Assembly: GCF_900156055.1 (NCBI RefSeq)
Contig: NZ_FTMQ01000003.1
Coordinates: 1-64,000, forward strand
Direction of reading: 5' to 3'
Origin: Rhizobium sp. RU33A
Lineage (GTDB): Bacteria; Pseudomonadota; Alphaproteobacteria; Rhizobiales; Rhizobiaceae
Length of the DNA: 64,000 bases
Part shown: positions 6,906 to 15,888 of the stretch, in pieces
Numbering within the stretch: position 1 is the stretch's first letter
How the letters are laid out: each line of letters begins with the position of its first letter
Made by a program: the position numbers and the translations under genes
The notes under the pieces: generated by a model
The model's database searches: none
What the model was told of the DNA's origin: nothing
The model's input: only the letters and a program-made list of their open reading frames with translations

Positions 6906-8216
6906 TCACACCAGGAAGATCGAGATGATCGGAAAGGCCGTCAGAAGCACGATGCGGAAGACATCAGCGCCGACGAAGGGCACGATACCCTTGTAGGTCT
7001 CACGGATCGGCACGTCGCGCGACATGGCCGATATGATGAAGAGATTTAAGCCCACCGGTGGCGTTATCATGCCGATCTCGGCGACCATCAGCACCAGGAT
7101 GCCGAACCAGATGGCAAAGTGCTCCGGGCTCATGCCGAAATCCATCGCCGTCACGATCGGGAAGAAGATCGGGATGGTGAGCACGATCATGGAGAGCGAG
7201 TCCATGATGCAGCCGAAGATGATGTAGAGCACGAGAATGATGATCAGCACGGTCATCGGTGCAAAGCCCTGTGCCGTCACCCATTCCGCGCCCACTTGCG
7301 GCAGGCGTGAGAAGGCGAGGAAGGAGTTGAACACCGAGGCGCCGAGAATGATGAAGAAGATCATGCCGGTGGAAACCGCCGTCTCCTTGAAGCAGGCCGC
7401 GAGCGACTGGCGGTCGAGACCGCCATTGGCAAAGGCAACGAGGCCGGCACCCACGGCACCCACGGCGGCGGCCTGCGTCGGCGTGAACCAGCCGAGATAG
7501 ATGCCGCCGACGACCGCAAAGAAGATCGCGACGACCGGCCAGACGGCAATCAGGGCAGGGACGCGGTCCTTCCAAGGAATACGCGGTGCCTGGCCTGCAC
7601 TTTCCGGCTTCAGACGGACATAGATGGCGATGACGACGAGATAGGAGATCGCCGCGATGATCCCCGGCACGAAGGCTGCGAGGAAGAGCTTTGCAATGTT
7701 CTGCTCGGCGAGGATCGCATAGATGACCAGCACGACGGAGGGCGGGATGAGGATCCCGAGCGTGCCGCCGGCGGCCAGCGTCGCGGTTGCGAGCCCGCCG
7801 GCATAGCCGTTGCGCTTCAGTTCCGGAAGCGCCACCTGCGCCATGGTCGCAGCGGTCGCGAGCGATGAGCCGCAGATCGAGCCGAAGCCGGCAGACGCTC
7901 CGATCGCCGCCATGGCAACCCCGCCCTTGCGATGGCCGACAAAGGCCGCCGCCGCGTTGAACAGGGCCTGGCTCATGCCGCCGCGGGCCGCGAACTGGCC
8001 CATCAGCAGGAAGAGCGGGATGATCGACAGCGAGTAATTCGCGTTCGTGTTCCAGGCCAGAACCTTCATCTGCGCCAGGATTGGCGTCCAGCGGTCGAGC
8101 ACCAGATAGGTGCCGACGATGCCGGTCGCCAGCATGGCGGCGCCAATCGGCACGCGCAGGAAAATCAGCAGAATGAGGACGGGAAAAGACCAGAGGCCGA
8201 TTTCAATGCTGCTCAT
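6906..8216 (-). CDS. dctM: TRAP transporter large permease DctM
   Basis: A 436-residue inner-membrane protein with about twelve helices and hallmark DctM segments: GSICGSSLATAATMAQVALPELKRNGY, AAGGTLGILIPPSVVLVIYAILAEQ, and near the C-terminus MVAEIGMITPPVGLNLFIISAMS. It forms the Na+-driven translocation unit of a TRAP transporter with DctQ and the periplasmic DctP. Its start overlaps the dctQ stop in a TGATG arrangement, which indicates translational coupling. The operon order on the reverse strand is dctP-dctQ-dctM. Substrate cannot be read from the permease; a carboxylate or sulfonate is usual. Confidence 0.93.
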   Translation of the reverse strand: MSSIEIGLWSFPVLILLIFLRVPIGAAMLATGIVGTYLVLDRWTPILAQMKVLAWNTNANYSLSIIPLFLLMGQFAARGGMSQALFNAAAAFVGHRKGGVAMAAIGASAGFGSICGSSLATAATMAQVALPELKRNGYAGGLATATLAAGGTLGILIPPSVVLVIYAILAEQNIAKLFLAAFVPGIIAAISYLVVIAIYVRLKPESAGQAPRIPWKDRVPALIAVWPVVAIFFAVVGGIYLGWFTPTQAAAVGAVGAGLVAFANGGLDRQSLAACFKETAVSTGMIFFIILGASVFNSFLAFSRLPQVGAEWVTAQGFAPMTVLIIILVLYIIFGCIMDSLSMIVLTIPIFFPIVTAMDFGMSPEHFAIWFGILVLMVAEIGMITPPVGLNLFIISAMSRDVPIRETYKGIVPFVGADVFRIVLLTAFPIISIFLV

Positions 8217-8755
8217 CAGTGCGCTCCCATCGCAGCGACGATCGTCTTGCCGCGGCGGATGTCGCGGATATCGGCAGCGATCACATACAGGCAGACGAGG
8301 AGATTGGCGACAAGAAGGGCAAGCGCGATGGCAAAGCCCCACCAGACAGGCAGAAGAAGCAGCGGCGTGGTTTCGCCATTGCCGAACTTGTCCATGGTGC
8401 CGATGGCATGGCGCCAGGTGACGAGCCCGATCAGGATGGCGATCACGATGTCGCCGATGAGCTGCGTCCAGTTCATCGCCTTCGGGCCGAAGGCAGAGAT
8501 CAGGATGTCGACGCCGACATGACCACGCTTCAACTGGCAAAAGGGTAGGAAGGCAAAGACCGCGAGGCCGCACAGCGCTTCGACCAGTTCGATTTCGCCG
8601 GGCAGGGGGCGGATGGTGACCGAGCCGACGATCGAGGCGACGGTCAGCGCGCAGGCAACCACGAGACAGAAGCCGCCGAACAGGACGAGGGCGGAGGCCA
8701 GGCTATGGCAAGCCCGCTCCAATCGTTCGAAGCTGGTGGAAACAGCAGTCGCCAT
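8216..8755 (-). CDS. dctQ: TRAP transporter small permease DctQ
   Basis: A 179-residue protein with four predicted membrane helices and the DctQ pattern PGEIELVEALCGLAVFAFLPFCQLKRGHVGVDIL, followed by a C-terminal helix with WWGFAIALALLVANLLVCLYV. I placed the start at 8755 (MATAVSTSFERLERA) because an AAAGGA ribosome-binding site lies 8 bases upstream; an ATG 9 codons earlier has none. It ends in a TGATG overlap with dctM. Confidence 0.88.
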   Translation of the reverse strand: MATAVSTSFERLERACHSLASALVLFGGFCLVVACALTVASIVGSVTIRPLPGEIELVEALCGLAVFAFLPFCQLKRGHVGVDILISAFGPKAMNWTQLIGDIVIAILIGLVTWRHAIGTMDKFGNGETTPLLLLPVWWGFAIALALLVANLLVCLYVIAADIRDIRRGKTIVAAMGAH

Positions 8756-8827
8756 CAGAATGTCCTTTGAAAGTCTGTGCAAAGGGTCCGGGCGCCTTCC
8801 GACAAGCGCCCGGACAAGGCGGGGAGG

Positions 8828-9862
8828 TTATTGGGTATTGGCCTGGATGAGCGAAAGCGCGTCGTTGTAGAGCGTCGTGCCGTCGAGACCCTTGCCGTCC
8901 ATTTCGGCGATCCAGGCCTTGGTCACGGCTTCGCCCGCAGCCTTCCAGCGTGCAGTCTCGGCTTCATCCAAGGCGATGATCTTGTTGCCGTTCTTCTCGG
9001 CAATATCCTTGCCGCGGATATCGCCTTCATCCATGGCCTGTCCGAAGAGACGTGCGAGTTCCTTGCCGGAATTGTCGTCGATCACCTTCTTCAGGTCGTC
9101 CGGCATCGCGTCATAGCTGTCCTTGTTCATCGCGAACACGAAGGTGCCGGTGTAAAGTCCATTCGGACCGGAGAAGCCGGTGTGGTTCGGCGCGAGTTCG
9201 GCGATCTTGATCGCGGGCGTCACTTCCCACGGGACGACCGAGCCGTCGATGACGCTCTTGGACAGGCTTTCCGGGACGGCCGTGACCGGCATGCCGACGG
9301 CAGACGCGCCCATGGCTTCGAGCATCTGGTTGATCACCTTCGAGGTGCCGCGCAGCTTCAGCCCCTGCATGTCCTCGAGCTTTTCGACCGGCTTGGAGGC
9401 GATGGTGTGGATGAGGCCTGGACCATGGGTGTGGACCGCCAGCACGTGGTAGTCGGTCAACTCGTCCTTGAGGTGCTTCTCGTAATATTCCTGGAAGGCG
9501 ACCGAGGTGGCCTCGGCTGTCGTCACCATGAAAGGAAGCTCGAAGGCTTCCGACTTCGGGAAGCGGCCGGGGGTGTAGCCGAAGAGTGTCCAGGTCAGAT
9601 CGACCACGCCATCCTTCACCTGGTCCACGAGGTCGGCCGGTCTGCCGCCGAGCTGCATGGCAGGATAAAGCTCCACGGCGATGCGGCCACCGGAATCGGC
9701 CTGGATCTTCTCGGCCCAGGGCTGCAGCACCTTGGCCGGGATCGTCGCCTGTGGCGGCAACATCTGGTGAAGCTTGAGGGTAACGTCGGCGGCGAAGCTG
9801 GCGGACGCCATCATCGACAATGCGGCACCGGACAGTCCGGCGATAAGAAACTGGCGCAACAT
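8828..9862 (-). CDS. dctP: TRAP transporter periplasmic solute-binding protein DctP
   Basis: A 344-residue protein with a Sec signal peptide (to about residue 24, ASASFAAD) and the DctP fold: VTLKLHQMLPPQATIPAKVLQPWAEKIQ, the family motif DMQGLKLRGTSKVINQMLEAMGASAVGMPVTAVPESL with the conserved Arg that binds a carboxylate, and TWTLFGYTPGRFP. An AGGAAATC sequence precedes the ATG. It is the first gene of the TRAP operon; the inverted repeat at 9929-9949 lies 67 bases upstream. The conserved arginine indicates an organic acid as substrate, but the identity is unknown. Confidence 0.92.
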   Translation of the reverse strand: MLRQFLIAGLSGAALSMMASASFAADVTLKLHQMLPPQATIPAKVLQPWAEKIQADSGGRIAVELYPAMQLGGRPADLVDQVKDGVVDLTWTLFGYTPGRFPKSEAFELPFMVTTAEATSVAFQEYYEKHLKDELTDYHVLAVHTHGPGLIHTIASKPVEKLEDMQGLKLRGTSKVINQMLEAMGASAVGMPVTAVPESLSKSVIDGSVVPWEVTPAIKIAELAPNHTGFSGPNGLYTGTFVFAMNKDSYDAMPDDLKKVIDDNSGKELARLFGQAMDEGDIRGKDIAEKNGNKIIALDEAETARWKAAGEAVTKAWIAEMDGKGLDGTTLYNDALSLIQANTQ

Positions 9863-9928
9863 GATTTCCTCCCATGTCTTGTTGATCTGGAAAAACCGAC
9901 CGGCTCGAGGCAACAGAGCAATCAGAAA

Positions 9929-9949
9929 ACATGACTAGCCAAGTCATGT
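9929..9949 (-). promoter_or_regulatory. Operator-like inverted repeat upstream of the TRAP operon
   Basis: ACATGACT (9929-9936) and AGTCATGT (9942-9949) form a perfect 8-bp inverted repeat with a 5-base spacer, 67 bases before the dctP start codon. It is a good candidate binding site for a dimeric regulator controlling dctPQM; no regulator gene is adjacent. Confidence 0.55.
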
Positions 9950-10237
9950 AAAGATCGCGTCGCCCGGTTCCTCACTCCCATCCGGCAGACTCTTCCTTGT
10001 CAGTTATGATTACAGATGGGATGCGGGCACGCAAATAATTATGTGGCCGGAAACCATAACCAAACATGTATGGATTGCGCTGTTCAAAGTCGCGCTTTGC
10101 AGCCGCTTGCCGCGATCGTGACGACGGGCCGGCTACCGGGCCTTGGCTCCAACCTCGTCTCCGGTTATAGCTCGCCGCTCCGGCCCGGTCATGACGACGT
10201 GTGGCGGGCGATTGTCGATCTGCAAGGATGATCCCGG

Positions 10238-11380
10238 ATGCGTCTTCTTTCCTTCGGCCCCCACCAGCGGTCACGCGCGGCCTTCGTGGCGCTCTGCCTG
10301 CTTTCGGCTACGGGGCTCAGTGCCTGTGCCGGCCGTCCGGGGCCGGAGACGCTCGGCACGGTGGCGCTGGGTGACTACAAGCCCAGTCGGGTCGAAACGC
10401 TCTACACGGTAACCACCCGTGATCGTGCCCAGCCCGGCGAGAACGTTTTCACCACAACCAAGACCCGCGAGCCCAATTACGCGAGCTTTGCTGTCTCCAT
10501 CCCGCCGAACCATCAGCCGGCCAATATCGAATGGCCGAAGCCCGGCCGTAAGGTCGATCCGAAGACCGATTTCGCCGTCGTGTCGCAGTCGGTGCTGGAT
10601 CGCCCCGGCCTCCTGCAGGCAATCCGCGCCCGAGAGGCTGCCCCGCCCGTCGTCTTCGTGCACGGCTACAACTACAATTTCCAGGAAGCGCTGTTCCGAC
10701 TTGCCCAGCTGAAGACGGATAGCAATCTCGACGGCACGCCGGTGCTGTTCTCCTGGCCGTCTCTCGCTGCGCTGCCGGCCTATGTCGCCGACAAGGAAGC
10801 GGCTACCTATTCCCGCGATGCGCTGGCGGACCTGCTGGCCGACATGGTGCGTGCACGAAACGGTGAGGTCGACGTCTTCGCCCATTCCATGGGCGGCTGG
10901 CTGACGGTCGAGGCCCTGCGACAGTTGAGACTGCAGGGCAAGGGGGACGTTCTCGATCGACTGAGGGTCATCATGGCAGCGCCCGACATCGACGAAGATG
11001 TCTTCACGGCCCAGCTCGACGTCATCGGTCGCATGCGCATCCCGATCACCATTCTCGTCTCGCCGGACGACCGGGCGCTGCAGGTGTCAAGCATTCTCGG
11101 CGCCGGTACCCAGCGTGTCGGAGCGCTGGACGCGCGCAATCCCGAAGTGGCAGAAGCGGCCAGGCGCTATGGCATGACGGTCATCGATATCTCTTCGCTC
11201 GAATCCGTCGATGCGACCAATCATAACCGCTTCTTCGATGTGAAGCAGTTGGCCGCGACCCTCGGCAAGCCGAACTCGAGCGCGACGCTTGGCGATGCCG
11301 GCGCCTTCGTGCTGGACGCCGCCGCCCAGACAGTGTCCAGTCCCTTCTCGCTCGCCGCCCGGGTGTTGCGTCAGCAATGA
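10238..11380 (+). CDS. Lipoprotein alpha/beta hydrolase (DUF900 family)
   Basis: A 380-residue protein. A lipoprotein signal peptide ends at LSAC near residue 30. Following it is a DUF900-type alpha/beta hydrolase: VVFVHGYNYNFQEALFRLAQL (oxyanion-side strand and helix), VLFSWPS, DVFAHSMGGWLTVEAL with nucleophile Ser in the H-S-M-G-G elbow, an acid in the ITILVSPDDRAL region, and the likely catalytic His in the ATNHNRFF segment. An AAGGA sequence lies 8 bases before ATG 10238. It is predicted to act as a membrane-anchored esterase or lipase facing the periplasm; the substrate is unknown. It is divergent from dctP, with about 375 bases between them. Confidence 0.85.
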   Translation: MRLLSFGPHQRSRAAFVALCLLSATGLSACAGRPGPETLGTVALGDYKPSRVETLYTVTTRDRAQPGENVFTTTKTREPNYASFAVSIPPNHQPANIEWPKPGRKVDPKTDFAVVSQSVLDRPGLLQAIRAREAAPPVVFVHGYNYNFQEALFRLAQLKTDSNLDGTPVLFSWPSLAALPAYVADKEAATYSRDALADLLADMVRARNGEVDVFAHSMGGWLTVEALRQLRLQGKGDVLDRLRVIMAAPDIDEDVFTAQLDVIGRMRIPITILVSPDDRALQVSSILGAGTQRVGALDARNPEVAEAARRYGMTVIDISSLESVDATNHNRFFDVKQLAATLGKPNSSATLGDAGAFVLDAAAQTVSSPFSLAARVLRQQ

Positions 11381-11454
11381 CGGTGCGCTGAGCGGAGCTA
11401 TGGGTGCATTGCAACGCGACGTGCGCAGGTCAGTCCCGCGTCATCAAAGGACCT

Positions 11455-13107
11455 TTACCGGTCGCTCACTTCCCAGCGCGGGTTGATCCACGGTTCCTGA
11501 TTGGAACGGGGCAGGGGCTGCCTGCCCAGGATATGGTCCGCCGCCTTCTCCCCCGTCATGATCGAAGGGCCGTTCAGATTGCCATAGGTGACATGCGGGA
11601 AGATCGAACTATCCGCCACGCGCAGGCCTTCAACACCGATCACCTTGGTCGTCGGATCGACAACCGCCATCGGATCATCCGCGCGGCCCATCTTGCACGT
11701 GCCGCAGGGATGATAGGCGCCTTCCAGATGTTCCCGAAGATAGGCGTCTATCTCCTCGTCCGACTGCACCTTCGGCCCCGGCGCCACTTCCGCCTCGCGA
11801 TAGGGATCGAAGGCCTTCTGGGCAAAGATTTCGCGGGTGACACGCACCGCATGGCGGAACTTCACCCAGTCCTCCGGGTCGCTCATATAGTTGAAGCGCA
11901 ACACCGGCGTATCCTTCACGTCAGGCGAGCGCAGCGTCACCGAGCCGCGCGACTTAGACATGTTGTAGCCGACATGCGCCTGGAAACCATGCCCGCCCAC
12001 CGCCGACTTGCCGTCATAGGAGATCGCGATCGGCAGGAAGTGATACTGGATGTCGGGCCATTTGACCCCCGCCGCCGATCGGATGAAGGCCGCCGCCTCG
12101 AACTGGTTGGAGGTGCCCAAGCCCTTCTTGAAGAACAGCCACTGGGCGCCGACGATCCCCATCCAGAACCAGTTGTTCTTCGAATGCAGCGTGATCGGCA
12201 GCTTCGACTTGAACTGGTGGTAATATTCCAGATGGTCCTGCAGGTTCTGCCCCACGCCCGGACGGTCTGCGACGACCGGAATGCCCATCTCCTGGAGATG
12301 CGCGGCAGGCCCGATGCCCGAGAGCATCAGGATCTTCGGCGAGTTGAAGGCTGAGGCCGCAACGATCACCTCGCGGTTCGCCCTGACGATTTCGATCTTG
12401 CCGCCGATCTCGACCTCGACGCCGACGGCGCGGGTGCCCTCCATCACGACCTTTCGGGCATAACAGCGGATCAGCGAGACATTCGGCCGTTTCAGAGCGG
12501 GTTTCAGATAGGCATTCGCCGTCGACCAGCGCCGCCCCTGCCAGCTCGTCTGCTCCATCAGGCCGAAGCCTTCCTGTTGCCGGCCGTTATAGTCTTCGGT
12601 GACCGGGAAGCCTGCCTGCCGCCCGGCCTCGATGAAGGCGCGGTAAAGCGGGTTCTTCACCTCGCCGCGCCGCACATGCAGCGGCCCGTCGGTCCCGCGC
12701 CAGCCCTCTTCGCCGCCATGCGAACTTTCCTGTCGCTTGAAATAGGGCAGCACGTCGGCATAACCCCAGCCGGTGGCGCCCATCTCTTCCCAGCGGTTGA
12801 AATCCTCCGCGTGGCCTCGCACATAGACCATGCCGTTGATCGACGAGGAACCGCCGATCACCTTGCCACGCGGCGCAATCATCCGGCGATTGTTCAAATG
12901 CGGCTCGGGCTCGGTCATGTAGCCCCAGTTGTAGCGCTCCATGTTCATCGGATAGGCAAGCGCAGACGGCATCTGCACGAAGGGTCCGATGTCCGACCCG
13001 CCGAATTCCAGCACGATGACCGTGTTCTTGCCGTCCTCCGACAGGCGGTAGGCCATGGCAGCCCCTGCTGAGCCTGAGCCGATGATGACGAAATCTGCGC
13101 TTTTCAT
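11455..13107 (-). CDS. betA: Choline dehydrogenase
   Basis: A 550-residue GMC-family flavoenzyme that oxidises choline to betaine aldehyde. The N-terminal dinucleotide-binding motif is [20 protein letters not shown]; the GMC signatures [21 protein letters not shown] and [14 protein letters not shown] are intact. The C-terminus has [12 protein letters not shown] and [21 protein letters not shown] with the conserved catalytic His/Asn pair region. Length matches E. coli BetA. I chose the ATG at 13107 ([10 protein letters not shown]) rather than one four codons upstream, because the family begins directly before the FAD-binding strand. It is the last gene of betI-betB-betA, separated from betB by a repeat element. 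Confidence 0.94.
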   Translation of the reverse strand: MKSADFVIIGSGSAGAAMAYRLSEDGKNTVIVLEFGGSDIGPFVQMPSALAYPMNMERYNWGYMTEPEPHLNNRRMIAPRGKVIGGSSSINGMVYVRGHAEDFNRWEEMGATGWGYADVLPYFKRQESSHGGEEGWRGTDGPLHVRRGEVKNPLYRAFIEAGRQAGFPVTEDYNGRQQEGFGLMEQTSWQGRRWSTANAYLKPALKRPNVSLIRCYARKVVMEGTRAVGVEVEIGGKIEIVRANREVIVAASAFNSPKILMLSGIGPAAHLQEMGIPVVADRPGVGQNLQDHLEYYHQFKSKLPITLHSKNNWFWMGIVGAQWLFFKKGLGTSNQFEAAAFIRSAAGVKWPDIQYHFLPIAISYDGKSAVGGHGFQAHVGYNMSKSRGSVTLRSPDVKDTPVLRFNYMSDPEDWVKFRHAVRVTREIFAQKAFDPYREAEVAPGPKVQSDEEIDAYLREHLEGAYHPCGTCKMGRADDPMAVVDPTTKVIGVEGLRVADSSIFPHVTYGNLNGPSIMTGEKAADHILGRQPLPRSNQEPWINPRWEVSDR

Positions 13108-13199
13108 GCCTATCCCCAAAACAAACTTGCCCTAGTGCGCCCGTTCACCTCTCGTCCTCGTCCCCAGGGAGCAGAGCGGATCGCGCGACGGCGGCGTCT

Positions 13200-13331
13200 C
13201 AACACCCTCCCCTTGAGGGGGAGGGTCGGCACGCAGTGCCGGGGTGGGGTGATCTTGACGCTGGATCAGTGTTGCCCGTCACCCCCACCCGCGCGTGCCG
13301 CGCGACCTCCCCCTCAAGGGGGAGGTGGAGG
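13200..13331. repeat. REP-like inverted repeat between betB and betA
   Basis: Two inverted arms, each built around a CCTCCCCTTGAGGGGGAGG-type palindrome (13204-13223 and about 13308-13328), each followed inward by a GC-rich hairpin and a CACCCC/GGGGTG block. The element is about 130 bases and occurs again at 14822-14966, so betB is bracketed by two copies. The arms could form hairpins in the bet mRNA. Confidence 0.75.
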
Positions 13332-13332
13332 A

Positions 13333-14796
13333 TCAATACGGCGCCTCGCACTTACCCATGCCGACATAAACCGTCTTCAGTTCGGAATAATGCTCCAACG
13401 CTGCTGCCGAATTCTCGCGGCCGAAGCCCGACTGCTTCGAACCACCAAAGGGGATTTCGACCGGGCAGAGATTATAGGTGTTGATCCACAGCGTGCCGGC
13501 CTCCAGCTGATCCACGACCCGGTGCGCGCGGGAGAAATCCGATGTGAACACACCGGCCGACAGGCCGAATTCGGTGGCGTTCGCGCGTGCGATCACCTCC
13601 GCCTCGTCCTCGAAATCGAGCACGCACATGACAGGCCCGAAGATCTCTTCGCGCGCAATCGTCATGTCGTCGGTGACATCGGCAAACACCGTCGGCTGGA
13701 TGTAGAAACCTTCGCCGGTGACGCTGTTGGGAATGCCGCCGCCGGTGACAAGCGTCGCGCCCTCTGCCTTGCCCTTGTCGATATAGGACAAGACCTTCTC
13801 GCGCTGCGCGAGCGAGACCATCGGCCCCATCTGGGTTGCCTCGTCCTGCGGATCGCCGATCAGGATCGCCTCGGTGCGTGCCTTCAGCCGTGCCAGGAAG
13901 GTCTCCTTGATCGCCTTGTGCACGAAGACGCGCGTGCCGTTCGAGCAGACCTGACCGGTCGAATAGAAATTGCCCAGCATCGCGCCCGAGATCGCGCTGT
14001 CGATATCGGCATCGTCGAAGACGACGATCGGCGACTTGCCGCCCAGTTCCATGGTCACGTGCTTGAGCTGCGAGGCAGCCGCCCCCGCCACCTTGCGCCC
14101 CGTCGGCACGGAGCCGGTCAGCGACACCTTGGCGACATCGGGATGGCTGACCAGCAACGGCCCGGTCTCGCGGTCGCCCTGGATGACATTGTAGACACCC
14201 TTCGGCGCACCGGCCTCGATCAGGATCTCGGCGATCTTGAGTGCACCGAGCGGCGTGACTTCCGACGGCTTGAACACAATCGCATTGCCGGCGGCAAGCG
14301 CCGGTGCACCCTTCCAGCAAGCGATCTGCTGCGGATAGTTCCAGGCGCCGATGCCGACGACCACGCCGAGCGGCACGCGCTTGGTATAGGCCCAGTCGCC
14401 GCCAAGCGGGATCTGGCTGCCATTCATGGCAGTCGCAATGATGCCGCCGAAGAATTCGAAGCTGTCAGCACCAGACGTCGGGTCGGCCACGATCGTCTCC
14501 TGGATCGGCTTGCCGGTGTCGAGCGTCTCGAGCTCGGAAAGCTCGCGATTACGCTCCCGCATGATCTCGGCGGCCTTTTTCAAGACGCGCCCGCGCGCCG
14601 CCGGGCTCCAGGACGCCCATTCCTTCTGCGCCCGCTTGGCGGATGCAATCGCCTTCTCGATGATATCAGGCGTTGCCGTATGCAGCCGTGCGATCACTTC
14701 GCCGGTCGCCGGATAGATGCTCTCGATGACGGTGCCGTCGGTATCCTCGACATACTCGCCGTCGATGAAGTGAGAGGCTTGCGGTTGGGCTTTCAT
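13333..14796 (-). CDS. betB: Betaine aldehyde dehydrogenase
   Basis: A 487-residue aldehyde dehydrogenase converting betaine aldehyde to glycine betaine with NAD(P)+. Landmarks are the [28 protein letters not shown] cofactor segment, the [12 protein letters not shown]ossmann turn, the catalytic glutamate in TMELGGKSP, the nucleophilic cysteine in [15 protein letters not shown], and the terminal [14 protein letters not shown] loop. Length matches BetB of E. coli (490). It is the middle gene of the betI-betB-betA set on the reverse strand and lies between two copies of a REP-like repeat. Confidence 0.95.
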   Translation of the reverse strand: MKAQPQASHFIDGEYVEDTDGTVIESIYPATGEVIARLHTATPDIIEKAIASAKRAQKEWASWSPAARGRVLKKAAEIMRERNRELSELETLDTGKPIQETIVADPTSGADSFEFFGGIIATAMNGSQIPLGGDWAYTKRVPLGVVVGIGAWNYPQQIACWKGAPALAAGNAIVFKPSEVTPLGALKIAEILIEAGAPKGVYNVIQGDRETGPLLVSHPDVAKVSLTGSVPTGRKVAGAAASQLKHVTMELGGKSPIVVFDDADIDSAISGAMLGNFYSTGQVCSNGTRVFVHKAIKETFLARLKARTEAILIGDPQDEATQMGPMVSLAQREKVLSYIDKGKAEGATLVTGGGIPNSVTGEGFYIQPTVFADVTDDMTIAREEIFGPVMCVLDFEDEAEVIARANATEFGLSAGVFTSDFSRAHRVVDQLEAGTLWINTYNLCPVEIPFGGSKQSGFGRENSAAALEHYSELKTVYVGMGKCEAPY

Positions 14797-14821
14797 GTCC
14801 TGTCTCCAGACGGGTGTTTGC

Positions 14822-14966
14822 TGTCCACCTCCCCCTTGAGGGGGAGGTCGCCGCTAAGCGGCGGGTGGTGGTGATCTTCTGCTGTCGTTTCGTTCAGTCT
14901 GCGGCGCTCATGCTTCACCCCACCCCGGACCTTTGGTCCGACCCTCCCCCTCAAGGGGAGGGTGGG
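14822..14966. repeat. REP-like inverted repeat between betI and betB, entering betI
   Basis: A second copy of the element at 13200-13331: a CCTCCCCCTTGAGGGGGAGG palindrome near 14824-14843, a GCCGCTAAGCGGC hairpin, a central spacer, then the mirrored CACCCCACCCCGG block, a GGACCTTTGGTCC hairpin and the CCCTCCCCCTCAAGGGGAGG palindrome ending near 14961. The right half overlaps the 3' end of betI and encodes its last residues. Confidence 0.75.
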
Positions 14967-15540
14967 AGGCGAGCTGCCCCGTCACATAATCCTCGACCAA
15001 TGCGACAGAGGCATCAATCGAAAGCGGCGCTGCCTTCAGAGACTGGCGGATATAGAGCCCGTCGATCATGGCGGCAGCACCTTCGGCGATGCGGTTCGCG
15101 TCGGCGGGTCCACAAAGCGGCTTCAGCCCGGACATCAGGTTCGACTGCAGCCGCCGGGCATAGAGCGCCAGCAGCCGGCGAACCTCTTCCGAGCGCTGCG
15201 CCTCCGAATAGAAGGCAAGCCAGGCGGCGACCACCTGTTGGTCGAACTGGTCGGCATTGAAGGAGATGCGGATCACCGCTGAGACCCGTTCCCGCGGCGT
15301 CTGCGCCCGGCCGAGCGCCTCGACTGCATCCGTCCGCAATTGCCGCAGCAGCGAGCGGATGGTCTCGATCAGCAACCGGTCCTTCGAGCCGAAATAGTGA
15401 TGCGCCAGCGCAGGAGAAACACCCGCCTCGCGCGCGATCTCCGACATGGTGACTGTCAGCGAGCCGTGATGGCCAATCGTCTTCAACGCGGCATCGACGA
15501 GCGCTTTGCGGCGCACTGGCTCCATTCCGACCTTTGGCAT
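14908..15540 (-). CDS. betI: TetR-family choline-responsive repressor BetI
   Basis: A 210-residue regulator. The N-terminal TetR HTH (SLTVTMSEIAREAGVSPALAHHYFGSKDRLL, residues ~27-57) and the body match BetI, which represses the bet genes until choline is present. ATG 15540 gives the family's MPKVGMEPVRRKALVDA N-terminus. The last ~18 residues (PPLEGEGRTKGPGWGEA) are translated from the REP-like repeat at 14822-14966. A normal BetI would end near the ALVEDYVTGQL helix, so the repeat has replaced or extended the native tail. A 20-bp palindrome lies 31 bases upstream, consistent with autoregulation of the operon. Confidence 0.92.
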   Translation of the reverse strand: MPKVGMEPVRRKALVDAALKTIGHHGSLTVTMSEIAREAGVSPALAHHYFGSKDRLLIETIRSLLRQLRTDAVEALGRAQTPRERVSAVIRISFNADQFDQQVVAAWLAFYSEAQRSEEVRRLLALYARRLQSNLMSGLKPLCGPADANRIAEGAAAMIDGLYIRQSLKAAPLSIDASVALVEDYVTGQLASHPPLEGEGRTKGPGWGEA

Positions 15541-15571
15541 CCGGCTTCTCCTGTCTTGCCACATGATAATT

Positions 15572-15591
15572 TTGATTGACTGATCAATCAA
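15572..15591 (-). promoter_or_regulatory. Putative BetI operator
   Basis: TTGATTGA (15572-15579), spacer CTGA, TCAATCAA (15584-15591): a perfect 8-bp inverted repeat in the betI promoter. Sequences of this ATTGATTGA type are typical BetI targets, so this is most likely the autoregulatory operator controlling betI-betB-betA. Confidence 0.75.
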
Positions 15592-15888
15592 TAAAAAAGT
15601 CTTTGACGCCGCCCCGCGAGACAGGAGAGCTCGACCGTTAACGGTAAAGCGTGCCGAGGAAGCTGGGCCGCGAAGCTGCGATCCCGTTGCGTGGCGACCC
15701 GGGACGGCACACCGGACCGCCTGCGTTTCATGGCCTTTCGCCTTATGATCCGGGCAGACAGCGGCCATTCCGTCAGTTGTTGTGCCGTGAAACTTTCATC
15801 CCATTGTCACACTACGGAAAGCCTTTATTGACGATTGGTCCGCCACATTTCCGCCCATAAAAACAAATGCATACTGGGAGTATCGCGT

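Noticed and set aside
13135..14874. Forward frame across betB
   Set aside because: Shadow of betB; it also reads through the REP-like repeats, which explains its stop-free length.
13200..14966. CRISPR array formed by the repeated CTCCCCCTTGAGGGGGAG blocks
   Set aside because: Only two elements 1.6 kb apart, each internally palindromic and inverted, with a protein gene (betB) between; this is a REP-like pattern, not a repeat-spacer array.
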